NCBI GenBank assembly: GCA_965530995.1
Contig: CBESOB010000059.1
Coordinates: forward strand, 1 to 14,090
DNA length: 14,090 bases
Reading direction: 5' to 3'
Source: JABABD01 sp965530995
Lineage (GTDB): Bacteria; Bacteroidota; Bacteroidia; Flavobacteriales; Flavobacteriaceae
The position numbers were made by a program, and so were the translations under genes. Position 1 is the first letter of the stretch. Each line of letters begins with the position of its first letter. This document shows positions 7,084-14,090 of this stretch, piece by piece. A model generated the notes under the pieces. That model was not told the DNA's origin, made no database searches, and saw only the letters and a list, made by a program, of their open reading frames with translations.

Positions 7084-7611
7084 ATGGGAAAAAAGATTGT
7101 ATTGGTATTATTCGCAGGATTGTTATTTAATTGCGGTTCTAGTTTCCAAGGATTTTACAATAATCATAAAAATGATATTGGTGTCACGTCTTTTCAGTTA
7201 CCAAACTTCGTGAAAGCACTTATTGGCAATGTCTCACCAGAAGTCAACGCTATTATTGGCAATATTGCCGATCTGAAATACATGAAATTTGACAACCCTT
7301 CTCCTGCTGAGAGACTTGGATTGATACAAGAATTGAGTGACGTCACCAACCACGGATATATAGATATGTTCAGGAAGAATGAAGAATCCTTGACCAGAAT
7401 AGTCTCTGTTAAAGAACTTGGTGTGATCTTGACCGATGTTATTTTATTTAAGAGTAGTGAGACTGAGACAACGGCATTTTACCTAAAAGGTAAATTTGAT
7501 CCTGATAAGGTGAAGGCCTTATCGGATGATAAGAAGTTTGATGATCTTTCAAAACAATTGCAATTACTTGCACCTTCGAGTTTGACTCCAGGATTCAATC
7601 CGAATAATTAA
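7084..7611 (+). CDS. DUF4252 family lipoprotein
   Basis: A 175-residue protein with a lipoprotein signal (GLLFNCGSS, Cys at 17). The mature sequence resembles DUF4252, small envelope proteins found mainly in Bacteroidota, of unknown function. Length and composition fit: a short N-terminal helix, a block around FRKNEESLTRIVSVKELGV, then a strand-rich ILFKSSETETTAFYLKGKF segment and a polar tail. No catalytic motif is visible. It starts at ATG 7084 just after a -7 box; there is no Shine-Dalgarno sequence. Its TAA overlaps the next ATG by one base (TAATG), so the downstream DUF1684 gene is probably translationally coupled. In other Bacteroidota, DUF4252 genes often sit beside an ECF sigma factor; none is present here. 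The family call rests on resemblance only. Confidence 0.65.
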   Translation: MGKKIVLVLFAGLLFNCGSSFQGFYNNHKNDIGVTSFQLPNFVKALIGNVSPEVNAIIGNIADLKYMKFDNPSPAERLGLIQELSDVTNHGYIDMFRKNEESLTRIVSVKELGVILTDVILFKSSETETTAFYLKGKFDPDKVKALSDDKKFDDLSKQLQLLAPSSLTPGFNPNN

Positions 7612-8219
7612 TGATGAAAAATTTACACACCATTTTAGTTTTCCTTTTAATAGTTAGTTGTGCTCAGGAAAAACGGGCGATAACGGGGGATACAGAGTTT
7701 CAAATTGAGTTAAATTCTTCATATAAAGACGCAACGACATCGCCTTTAAAAGATAAGGATAGGAAGAACTTTAAAGGATTGGATTTCTTTGAATTTGATT
7801 CAACGTACATAGTTAAAACAACGTTGAAGAGAACCCCAGATGAAGCGCCTTTTAAAATGAAGACTACAACGAACCGGTTGCCCAACTATGTAAAATATGG
7901 GGAACTTACATTTGCTTTAAAAGGAGAATCATATCAGCTCGATATTTTTCAGAACTTGGACTTGATCGCAGAAGAGGAGTACGAAGACTATTTGTTTTTA
8001 CCTTTCTTGGATGATACCAATGGGGAGGATAGTTATGGTGGCGGTCGCTATGTTGACACGAGACAACCTGAAGAAGGTATAACGATGATCCTTGATTTCA
8101 ACAAAGCCTATAATCCGTATTGTGCTTATAATGAGAAATATTCTTGCCCGATCGTACCAAGGCAGAATTATGTTTCAACACGAATTGAAGCAGGCGTCAA
8201 GGCATTTGAGAAGCATTAG
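7611..8219 (+). CDS. DUF1684 family lipoprotein
   Basis: A 202-residue lipoprotein (signal ending LIVSC, Cys at 17). The mature part carries the DUF1684 signatures in order: a strand-rich block with LTFALKGESYQLDIFQN (99-115), FLPFLDDTNGEDSYGGGRY (129-147), LDFNKAYNPYCAYN (161-174) and CPIVPRQN (179-186), then an amphipathic end (RIEAGVKAFEKH). The conserved Cys pair (C171, C179) and the acidic and Asn residues suggest a binding pocket, but the family's biochemical function is not established. The start could be ATG 7611 (overlapping the previous stop) or ATG 7614; both give the same signal peptide. It is the second gene of the DUF4252-DUF1684 unit. Its stop lies 1 bp from the end of the convergent crcB gene, with no terminator between them. 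Confidence 0.85.
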   Translation: MMKNLHTILVFLLIVSCAQEKRAITGDTEFQIELNSSYKDATTSPLKDKDRKNFKGLDFFEFDSTYIVKTTLKRTPDEAPFKMKTTTNRLPNYVKYGELTFALKGESYQLDIFQNLDLIAEEEYEDYLFLPFLDDTNGEDSYGGGRYVDTRQPEEGITMILDFNKAYNPYCAYNEKYSCPIVPRQNYVSTRIEAGVKAFEKH

Positions 8220-8220
8220 T

Positions 8221-8586
8221 TTACTTTACCAAAAACAGTCCAAGGAACACAGCTAAGAAACCAATCACAAAACTAGCGATGGTATATAGGGCAAAACTCG
8301 TGAAATCGCCTGATTTCAAGAATACATGATTTTCATAAGCAAACGTGGAAAAAGTGGTGAACCCGCCACAAAAACCTGATGCCAGCAGTAATGTTTGATT
8401 TTGTGAAAGCGCATCATTCTTGGCAGCTAAGCCTAAGATGATTCCAATAAGTAAACTCCCTATGATATTGGCAGCAAAAGTGCCGTAAGGTATACCGTTG
8501 GTGGAACTGTTCAGGAGCTTGCCTATCCAGTAGCGCAACACGCTACCAAAACCACCACCGATAAATACTAATAACACTGCTTTCAT
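8221..8586 (-). CDS. crcB: Fluoride-exporting channel CrcB/Fluc
   Basis: A 121-residue protein with four hydrophobic segments, the normal Fluc length. It has the family hallmarks GGGFGSVLRYWIG near the N-terminus, GTFAANIIGSLLIG (35-48, with the pore Asn at 40) and GFCGGFTTFSTF (71-82, with the central sodium-site GG/T and the Phe-box residues F79 and F82). Fluc proteins form antiparallel dimers that let F- leave the cytoplasm passively. Only one crcB is present, so a homodimer is expected. Its ATG follows directly after the stop of the SRPBCC-GyrI gene with no intervening base, so it is the second gene of that operon. No crcB-motif (fluoride) riboswitch was recognised upstream of the operon or in front of this gene. 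Confidence 0.95.
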   Translation of the reverse strand: MKAVLLVFIGGGFGSVLRYWIGKLLNSSTNGIPYGTFAANIIGSLLIGIILGLAAKNDALSQNQTLLLASGFCGGFTTFSTFAYENHVFLKSGDFTSFALYTIASFVIGFLAVFLGLFLVK

Positions 8587-9603
8587 CTAGTTTATGGCGA
8601 TAAAGATTTCAGTGATCCAATCCGCTGGGTTTGGAGCATTCATAGCGTCGATAATATAAGACTCCAACATGGGTCCTGATTCTATGACTTCAAGTCCATT
8701 GTCTTGGGCATATTTCATGGTGGTTTGCCAAGCCTCCGATAGATTTGTAAAGTTGCCTTTTAATGTTGATTTCAGTGCTTTAAAAGGTTTTAGGTTACCA
8801 GTTAGAATATCGGGCTCATTAGTGATTACCCTTTCAGCGGTTGGTACGGCACAAGAAAAGATCATCGCATTATTTTCTTCATCGTACTTATGCACGATCT
8901 GAAAAGCAGGGCCTGATAAATTTATGTGATTCTTTGTAGCATAAGCCACTACCTTGGGCAACATTACTGCCATTTTAGCCTGATGATCACTTATTTTACA
9001 GGAGGTCGTGTTGTAAAGATAATAACCACCACCATGCTCAGTAATCCCGTTGATCTTGATGGCATATTCTTTCATACTATTAACAACAACACTATCCAGT
9101 TTTTCGAGACCTCTTTCAAAATCTGGTCCCATCATGCTATCGAATCCTCCAGAGATCGCCCCGAAGAATTTCATTTTGAAAGGTAGGTTTTCGGCTGTCA
9201 TTCGCCATGTCACATTAGTGTTTCCTTCGGTTTCTTCAAATTGCCATGTAACCTTCGATGGTGGAAATTCCCCGAATTGCATGTCCTGCTCGATACCCTT
9301 AGGCGGGTTAACAGCCGTGGTCGTCATGGAACCAATCCCATCTTTATCTTCCCAGGAGTAAGAACCTCCTACACCAGACGTTTTTTCAGGATATGTTACC
9401 TTGGTTTCTGGGTTCTTTTCTAGCCATGCAGACCAGGCAGCCCAATTCTTATAATCCTTGACGTTGTCAAAAACAACGGCGGCAGGTGCTTGAACCGATC
9501 GTGTTCGAGATACGTCAAAATCACTTGGTTGCACGGCAATATAAATCGCCAATCCTATCCCAACTATGAGTAATAAAAAGAGAATATATTTTAAGAATTT
9601 CAT
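8587..9603 (-). CDS. Membrane-anchored SRPBCC (polyketide cyclase-like) and GyrI-like fusion protein
   Basis: The ATG at 9603-9601 gives 338 residues beginning MKFLKYILFLLL. The frame stays open to a TTG at 9636, but a -7 box lies exactly there (9641-9634), so the shorter start is preferred. Residues ~4-23 form a transmembrane anchor. Residues ~28-170 look like an SRPBCC/START-like lipid or small-molecule-binding domain (VQAPAAVVFDNVKDYKNWAAW, then a GSYSWEDKDGIGSM strand pair). Residues ~185-338 resemble a GyrI-like/AraC effector-binding domain, ending PADWITEIFIAIN. Both domains bind ligands and neither shows enzyme residues. The pairing recurs in Bacteroidota envelope proteins, probably as a sensor or binding protein for hydrophobic compounds, but the ligand is unknown. 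It is the first gene of an operon with crcB. Domain calls are good; function is inferred. Confidence 0.8.
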   Translation of the reverse strand: MKFLKYILFLLLIVGIGLAIYIAVQPSDFDVSRTRSVQAPAAVVFDNVKDYKNWAAWSAWLEKNPETKVTYPEKTSGVGGSYSWEDKDGIGSMTTTAVNPPKGIEQDMQFGEFPPSKVTWQFEETEGNTNVTWRMTAENLPFKMKFFGAISGGFDSMMGPDFERGLEKLDSVVVNSMKEYAIKINGITEHGGGYYLYNTTSCKISDHQAKMAVMLPKVVAYATKNHINLSGPAFQIVHKYDEENNAMIFSCAVPTAERVITNEPDILTGNLKPFKALKSTLKGNFTNLSEAWQTTMKYAQDNGLEVIESGPMLESYIIDAMNAPNPADWITEIFIAIN

Positions 9604-9633
9604 TGAATGTAAAGACTTAGATATGTTGCTATT

Positions 9634-9641
9634 CAAAGATA
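9634..9641 (-). promoter_or_regulatory. -7 element of the SRPBCC-GyrI/crcB operon
   Basis: On the minus strand the sequence reads TATCTTTG, an exact TAnnTTTG match, 30 bases before the ATG at 9603. The predicted transcript start near 9627 leaves a leader of about 24 nt. This excludes the upstream in-frame TTG at 9636 as the start. Confidence 0.5.
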
Positions 9642-9670
9642 ATGAATTTTAAACTATCCTTAATATGCCT

Positions 9671-9678
9671 TATATTTG
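9671..9678 (+). promoter_or_regulatory. -7 element of the dipeptidyl-peptidase III gene
   Basis: TATATTTG is an exact TAnnTTTG match 25 bases before the ATG at 9704, implying a transcript start near 9685 and a leader of about 19 nt. It lies downstream of the in-frame ATG at 9665, which would then not be in the mRNA. Confidence 0.55.
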
Positions 9679-9703
9679 CAAGACAACAAATAACTATCTT
9701 AAA

Positions 9704-11728
9704 ATGAAACTAAAATCAATAATGGGTTTGGCATTGGCTGTTATTTTCATGACTGCCTGCGGAAATGAAAAGACCGAAAAACCTGAATCAAAAGATGTAG
9801 AATTTAGCTATAATGTTGAGCAATTTGCTGACATAAAGATTCTTAGGTATCAAATTCCTGGATGGGAAAACCTTAGTCTGAAGGAACAAAAGCTGGTTTA
9901 TTTTCTAACCCAAGCAGGTCTCGCTGGTCGCGATATTATGTGGGACCAGAATTACAGACATAATCTAACAATCAGGAAAGCTCTTGAAAATGTATACACT
10001 TCTTATGATGGTGATAAGACTTCAGACGATTGGAAGACTTTCGAAGTGTATTTGAAGCGCGTATGGTTCGGTAGTGGGATTCATCATCACTATAGCAATG
10101 ATAAGATCAAACCTGATTTTGCACCAACGTATTTAACAAGCCTTTTGGAATCGACAAAAACGACCTTGGATCAGGAAGCTTTCGATGTGATATTCAATGA
10201 CGCCGATGCTAAGAAAGTCAATCAAGCCAAAGATGTGGATAATGTCGCACTTTCGGCAATTAATTTTTACGGACCCAACGTCACTACTAAGGATGTAGAG
10301 GCATTTTATGAAAACAAGAAGTCTCCTAATCCTGATAAACCTTTGTCTTATGGGCTTAATTCGCAACTCGTGAAAGAAAATGGTGTTGTTAAAGAGCGAG
10401 TCTATAAATCTGGCGGATTATATGGTTCCGCTATCGACGAGATCGTAAAATGGCTTGGGAAAGCTCAAGGCGTTGCAGAGAATAAGTCTCAAGGTGATGC
10501 TCTAGGACTATTGATAGACTATTATAAAACCGGCGACTTACAGACTTGGGATGATTATAATGTGGCTTGGACGGCAGCGACTGATGGTAATATTGATTAC
10601 ATCAACAGCTTCATTGAAGTATATAACGACCCTATTGGATATCGCGGATCCTATGAAACCATTGTTCAGGTGAATGATTTCGATATGTCACAGAAAATGG
10701 CAGTACTTTCTGAAAACGCGCAGTGGTTTGAAGATAATTCACCATTAATGGAAGCACATAAAAAAGATAGCGTGGTTGGCGTCACCTATAAAGTGGTGAA
10801 TGTTGCTGGTGAAGCAGGAGATGCATCTCCAAGTACACCAATAGGTGTTAACTTACCGAATGCCAATTGGATTCGTAAAGAGGTTGGTAGTAAATCAGTG
10901 TCTTTGGGAAATATCATTCATGCCTATAATAATGCCGGAAGTTCAGGACGATTGAAAGAATTTGTTCATGATGATGAAGAATTCGAATTGGAAGAGACAC
11001 ATGGCCAGGTTTCAGACAAATTGCATACGGCGTTGCACGAAGTCATTGGTCATGCATCGGGACAAATAAACAAAGGGGTAGGGGAGACCAAGAAAACCTT
11101 GAAGAATTATGCGTCTACCTTAGAAGAAGGTCGTGCAGACCTCGTAGGCTTGTACTTTCTATATTCTCCCAAACTTCAAGAGTTGGGCTTAGTAGAGGAT
11201 TGGAAAGCAGTGGGTACAGCAGCTTATGATGGCTACATCCGTAACGGATTGATGACACAATTGATACGCTTGAATTTAGGTGATGATGTGGAAGAAGCAC
11301 ATATGCGTAATAGACAATGGGTATCTGCATGGGCTTTTGAAAAAGGAGCAAAAGATAATGTTATCGTGAAAATGAATCACAATGGCAAGACGTATTACAA
11401 TATCAATGATTATGATAAACTCAGAGAGTTATTTGGTGAATTACTTCGTGAAACCCAGCGCATCAAATCTGAAGGCGATTTTGCAGCCGTTGAGGCTCTA
11501 GTTGAAGGCTATGGTGTGAAAGTGGATCAAGAGTTGCACGCGGAAATATTGGAGCGTAATACGCAATTTACCTCAGCACCATATAGCGGATTTGTGAACC
11601 CTGTTCTTGTTCCTGAAATGAATGATGATGGCGAGATTACGGCTATTAAGGTAACTCAACCAGAAACCTATGTAGGGCAGATGTTGGACTATAGTAAGAA
11701 CTTTAATTTCTTACCTACCAAGAATTAG
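9704..11728 (+). CDS. Dipeptidyl-peptidase III (M49 metallopeptidase), lipoprotein form
   Basis: Starting at ATG 9704 the product has 674 residues. The in-frame ATG at 9665 would put 13 polar residues before the signal peptide and lies upstream of the -7 box, so it is rejected. Residues 1-18 end in FMTAC, a lipobox with Cys19, giving an envelope-anchored enzyme. The M49 hallmark HExxGH is HEVIGH at 445-450 (two His zinc ligands, catalytic Glu446). The second motif EEGRAD (474-479; EECRAE in animal enzymes) supplies the third ligand, probably E475. GVNLPNANWIRKEVGSKSVSLGNI (394-417) matches the conserved stretch before the zinc site. M49 enzymes release dipeptides from the N-terminus of short peptides. 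An exported form would feed peptide uptake, together with the M14 enzyme nearby. It is monocistronic, with a terminator just downstream. Confidence 0.93.
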   Translation: MKLKSIMGLALAVIFMTACGNEKTEKPESKDVEFSYNVEQFADIKILRYQIPGWENLSLKEQKLVYFLTQAGLAGRDIMWDQNYRHNLTIRKALENVYTSYDGDKTSDDWKTFEVYLKRVWFGSGIHHHYSNDKIKPDFAPTYLTSLLESTKTTLDQEAFDVIFNDADAKKVNQAKDVDNVALSAINFYGPNVTTKDVEAFYENKKSPNPDKPLSYGLNSQLVKENGVVKERVYKSGGLYGSAIDEIVKWLGKAQGVAENKSQGDALGLLIDYYKTGDLQTWDDYNVAWTAATDGNIDYINSFIEVYNDPIGYRGSYETIVQVNDFDMSQKMAVLSENAQWFEDNSPLMEAHKKDSVVGVTYKVVNVAGEAGDASPSTPIGVNLPNANWIRKEVGSKSVSLGNIIHAYNNAGSSGRLKEFVHDDEEFELEETHGQVSDKLHTALHEVIGHASGQINKGVGETKKTLKNYASTLEEGRADLVGLYFLYSPKLQELGLVEDWKAVGTAAYDGYIRNGLMTQLIRLNLGDDVEEAHMRNRQWVSAWAFEKGAKDNVIVKMNHNGKTYYNINDYDKLRELFGELLRETQRIKSEGDFAAVEALVEGYGVKVDQELHAEILERNTQFTSAPYSGFVNPVLVPEMNDDGEITAIKVTQPETYVGQMLDYSKNFNFLPTKN

Positions 11729-11749
11729 AGATAAACTTTAAAAAGTAAT

Positions 11750-11782
11750 AAGCCTCAATCCTTGGACTGGGGCTTTTTGTTT
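11750..11782 (+). terminator. Intrinsic terminator of the M49 peptidase gene
   Basis: AAGCCTCA (11750-11757) pairs with TGGGGCTT (11768-11775) with one G-U wobble. The loop contains TCC/GGA, which may partly extend the stem, and a TTTTTGTTT tract follows. It starts 21 bases after the stop at 11728. Confidence 0.85.
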
Positions 11783-12002
11783 ACACTAAAAAATAACAAA
11801 ATACCATTAACACATAAAAGCCCAAAAAGTATGTAAGAGAATATCATAGTGACGTTTTATTATATAACAAGTGAAGTCCAAGTTTTACTACCCAGTATCC
11901 AGTTGTTTAACATATTCAATAAAACATCGCTCTCATTGGCAGTTGTCATCAAACCTGCTTTTTGTAGAAGCAAAAGTCTAGTTTCAGTTTTTTACTGTAT
12001 GT
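11783..12002. other. AT-rich gap between convergent genes, with a possible coding relict
   Basis: This is the remainder of the 274 bp gap between the M49 peptidase gene and the LRR protein gene, after the terminator. No RNA gene was seen. A weak TGCTT-(7)-AAGCA stem lies near 11961 without a T-tract, so the terminator of the LRR gene is unclear. On the minus strand a 43-codon open stretch (11991-11863) is described in the findings; it is not called as a gene. Confidence 0.4.
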
Positions 12003-14090
12003 TTAGTTATTAGGTATTTGTTCAATTATTTGCCATGTACTTAGTCCAAGAAAATTACCCGGATACGACAATATGTTTTGTAATATAGCTGGTGTATCCA
12101 AAACGCCAGCTCCGGCATATTGTGTGGTCCCATTCATATCCACATCAAAATTGTTATAGCCACTAACCTGCCATGTTGGTAAGTTAAGAAAGTTACTGAC
12201 GTCATTGAGGATGAATGCCAAAATTGTGGGAGAATCCAAAACACCAGCACCAGCATATTGTATCGTTCCATCGCCATTGACATTTCCGGCCCATAGGACC
12301 TTTTCTCCTGAATTGAGTGTTCCGCGAGCATTCGCTCCAAAGGCTGTGAAAGTACTATCGCTAAAGTCTACTGTTATCGCGGTACCAGACAACGCTTTTG
12401 GAATTGCTGACATCGCCCCTAAATGATTCCTATGGTTGACCACGACAAAATAATTTCCAGCAGAACCGCTTAGCGAAAGATTGGAAACACCGTCTATCTC
12501 TACAACGTCACCATCTCTTTGTACGAGTGCCGATCGGCTAGCTATAACATTGGTGTTGTCGTTTCCATCTCGTAACTCAACCCATATCCAATCCACGATA
12601 TCGTCACTTGGCAAGCCAGTTTTACTTGTGCCTCCTGGATTGAATACATCTGCATTCACGGTAAGGGCATCTGCATAAGGACTTGTGGTCGGTAAAAGGG
12701 CATTTTCTCGCAAGGTATCATTCATTAAACCTGCTGTCGATGGATTCAATAAGGGACCTTGAAGAAATATCTTAAGGTTCATTTGTACTTTAGCATTAGC
12801 AGTTACGACCACCGTAATATCTGCACGCTCAATGACAAGATCCGGAAGCATACTGTTTGATATTTCACAGTAGTAAACCCCGTTATCAGATTCTTGGGCA
12901 TTCGTTATGGTATAGGTGCTTCCATTGGCACCACTGATCGCCGTATCGTCTTTATACCACTGATATAGGTTAGCCCTTGCTGTAGAGGTATCGGTACGCC
13001 CGATTCCAGAATCATCGACATCCAATACAATATCATCGCCTGGTATGCTCTCGACAGTTTGTGCGATATCGCGTGTGCGTTGCGGTGAGTATCCGATTGT
13101 AGTATAATTTCCAGCATTAACAAGTGGTTCGAGGTCCGTGAAATCATAATAATTATTTGACAAGGTTAGACTTGAATTCCCTGAGGAATTAATGATTTCT
13201 GTCGGGATAGCACCTTCATAGTCATTACCGCTAATGATGACATTATCGATGTTTGCAATACCAGCTGGAATCGTACCACTCAGGCCGCATTCGACAGCTC
13301 TAAGCCTAATTAAATTAGGAAGCGCAAACAATTCGTCTGGTAAGGGTTGACCAATTGGAATATGAGTTAGATTGAGCCATTCCAAATTTTGGAGATTGGA
13401 AATAGCAGCTGGCACGCCATTATTTAAAGTTAATTGCCTTGAATTTTGTATACCGATCAAAAGGTTTTTGAGATTGCTCATTGTCCAGATACTAGAGGGT
13501 ACTTCACCTGATAGATCACAATTGATGAGCCATAGATCAGTCAGGTTTGTCAAGTTAGAAATTTCGGTAGGAATATTACCTGTAATGTTTTGTGAGTTAA
13601 TATTTAGATAGGTCAGTTCAGACAGATCTCCGATTTCGGCAGGTAATTGCCCTGATAAATTTTGATCATTCATATATAAGGACGTAACTCTATTCGTCAC
13701 ATTATCAAATACTATATCGGGACTCCAGGTTTCGATAGGTGCCGTAATATCCCAAGAATTGGCCCAATTCGGGCCATCCAAGGCATTGTAAATTGCTAAG
13801 AGTGCGTTGTAATCTGGATGCGTTGATGGATCCTGGCCTATAGTAATTACATTACTTTGTAGGCCTAATGATGGAACTATTGCACTTGTGATATAATAAA
13901 TGTAATCACCATAATCGGTTGTTGAAGTAATTGTCACATCGACTGTGTTTCCAGTGCTTATAAAAGTGTAGTTTCCATTAATATCAATACTGTACCAACT
14001 TATGGTCAATTGTGTCCCTAGGTTTGGCAACGGGTTCAGTGTAACTGTGTCTCCTATATCGGCTGCTACCCCACGATTTGTGTCCACATA
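12003..14090 (-). CDS. Large exported LRR/Ig-like surface protein, N-terminus cut by window edge
   Basis: The frame is open to the right edge, so the 695 visible codons are the C-terminal part; the GTG at 14087 is only an internal Val. Fragment positions follow. Residues ~1-85: end of an Ig-like domain. Residues ~91-122: an LRR cap (YNALLAIYNALDGPNWANSW). Residues ~134-330: about seven LRRs of the xLSGxxPxEIxxLxxLxxL type. Residues ~340-428: a second Ig-like domain (QWYKDDTAISG, DNGVYYCEIS). Residues ~434-600: a domain with DWIWVELRD, LVQRDGDVVEIDG and VVNHRNHLGAMSA that is common at the C-termini of large Bacteroidota surface proteins. Residues 602-694: two EF-hand/dockerin-like repeats. It probably mediates surface adhesion or binding. 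No typical T9SS C-terminal sorting signal is recognisable. Confidence 0.85.
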   Translation of the reverse strand, partial: YVDTNRGVAADIGDTVTLNPLPNLGTQLTISWYSIDINGNYTFISTGNTVDVTITSTTDYGDYIYYITSAIVPSLGLQSNVITIGQDPSTHPDYNALLAIYNALDGPNWANSWDITAPIETWSPDIVFDNVTNRVTSLYMNDQNLSGQLPAEIGDLSELTYLNINSQNITGNIPTEISNLTNLTDLWLINCDLSGEVPSSIWTMSNLKNLLIGIQNSRQLTLNNGVPAAISNLQNLEWLNLTHIPIGQPLPDELFALPNLIRLRAVECGLSGTIPAGIANIDNVIISGNDYEGAIPTEIINSSGNSSLTLSNNYYDFTDLEPLVNAGNYTTIGYSPQRTRDIAQTVESIPGDDIVLDVDDSGIGRTDTSTARANLYQWYKDDTAISGANGSTYTITNAQESDNGVYYCEISNSMLPDLVIERADITVVVTANAKVQMNLKIFLQGPLLNPSTAGLMNDTLRENALLPTTSPYADALTVNADVFNPGGTSKTGLPSDDIVDWIWVELRDGNDNTNVIASRSALVQRDGDVVEIDGVSNLSLSGSAGNYFVVVNHRNHLGAMSAIPKALSGTAITVDFSDSTFTAFGANARGTLNSGEKVLWAGNVNGDGTIQYAGAGVLDSPTILAFILNDVSNFLNLPTWQVSGYNNFDVDMNGTTQYAGAGVLDTPAILQNILSYPGNFLGLSTWQIIEQIPNN
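12006..12284 (-). repeat. Two 46-residue EF-hand/dockerin-like repeats
   Basis: Repeat 1 (12284-12147) and repeat 2 (12146-12006) share NGxxQYAGAGVLDxPxIL, then an IL/NFL/TWQ pattern. The DNA is clearly similar at a 138 bp offset (CCAGCTCCGGCATATTGT against CCAGCACCAGCATATTGT). The loops N-V-N-G-D-G and D-V-D-M-N-G resemble the calcium loop DxNxDG. Compared with a canonical dockerin, about five residues (AGAGV) are inserted before the later Asp. Confidence 0.75.

Noticed and set aside
8669..9423. Several plus-strand open frames of 60-103 codons
   Set aside because: They lie antisense to the SRPBCC-GyrI gene, whose domains are clear, and their translations show no family features.
9604..9670. 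Fluoride riboswitch upstream of the crcB operon
   Set aside because: I looked for the crcB-motif conserved segments and did not recognise them; the short leader leaves too little room.
11860..11949. Open frame of 29 codons on the minus strand starting at an ATG
   Set aside because: It is too short, with no promoter, signal or recognised family; kept only as a possible relict in the findings.
12003..14090. T9SS C-terminal sorting domain on the LRR protein
   Set aside because: The C-terminus is the dockerin-like repeat ending IIEQIPNN, without the typical type A or B sorting motifs.
1..14090. CRISPR arrays, tRNA/rRNA genes, IS elements, phage or toxin-antitoxin modules
   Set aside because: No regularly spaced repeats, cloverleaf-like segments, transposase motifs or terminal inverted repeats were seen on either strand.

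Overview
The window looks like ordinary chromosomal DNA from a member of the Bacteroidota, most likely a marine or other free-living Flavobacteriaceae species. The DNA is AT-rich. Start codons generally lack a Shine-Dalgarno sequence. Several genes are preceded by the TAnnTTTG -7 element typical of this phylum. The protein families (DUF4252 and DUF1684 lipoproteins, SusC-type plug domains, surface LRR/Ig proteins with dockerin-like tails) are also typical. No tRNA, rRNA, CRISPR array, IS element or phage gene was seen. Family assignments are by eye from motifs, without database searches.

Layout. Positions 1-808 (minus) hold the N-terminal part of a secreted M14 zinc carboxypeptidase that runs off the left edge. 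Divergent from it, 914-2296 (plus) encodes a secreted alpha/beta-hydrolase with a helical C-terminal extension. It converges, with an 8 bp gap, on 2305-4773 (minus). That gene encodes an unusual barrel-less protein: two successive CarboxypepD_reg + TonB-plug units, then TPR-like helices and a DUF2135/YfaP-like domain. Next comes a two-gene minus-strand operon read from 6860 to 4907: an MFS transporter overlapping by 8 bp a DJ-1/PfpI-family lipoprotein. Its upstream region contains a perfect 13 bp hairpin.

Positions 7084-8219 (plus) carry two small lipoprotein genes, DUF4252 and DUF1684, overlapping by one base. They converge (1 bp gap) on a minus-strand operon of a membrane-anchored SRPBCC-GyrI-like fusion followed directly by the fluoride channel gene crcB. 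Divergent from that operon is a lipoprotein form of dipeptidyl-peptidase III (M49), followed by a clear intrinsic terminator. A 274 bp gap with a possible coding relict follows. The right end (12003-14090, minus) is the C-terminal part of a large exported LRR/Ig protein ending in two EF-hand/dockerin-like repeats.

Functionally the window is dominated by the cell envelope: nearly every product has a signal peptide, a lipobox or membrane segments. Exported peptidases (M14, M49) and the surface LRR/Ig protein suggest peptide scavenging and surface interaction. The MFS/DJ-1 and SRPBCC-GyrI/CrcB pairs suggest efflux or detoxification. The most unusual element is the double-plug/TPR/DUF2135 protein. 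Two starts are better placed downstream of the longest open frame (9603 minus, 9704 plus), because -7 elements lie inside the longer frames.
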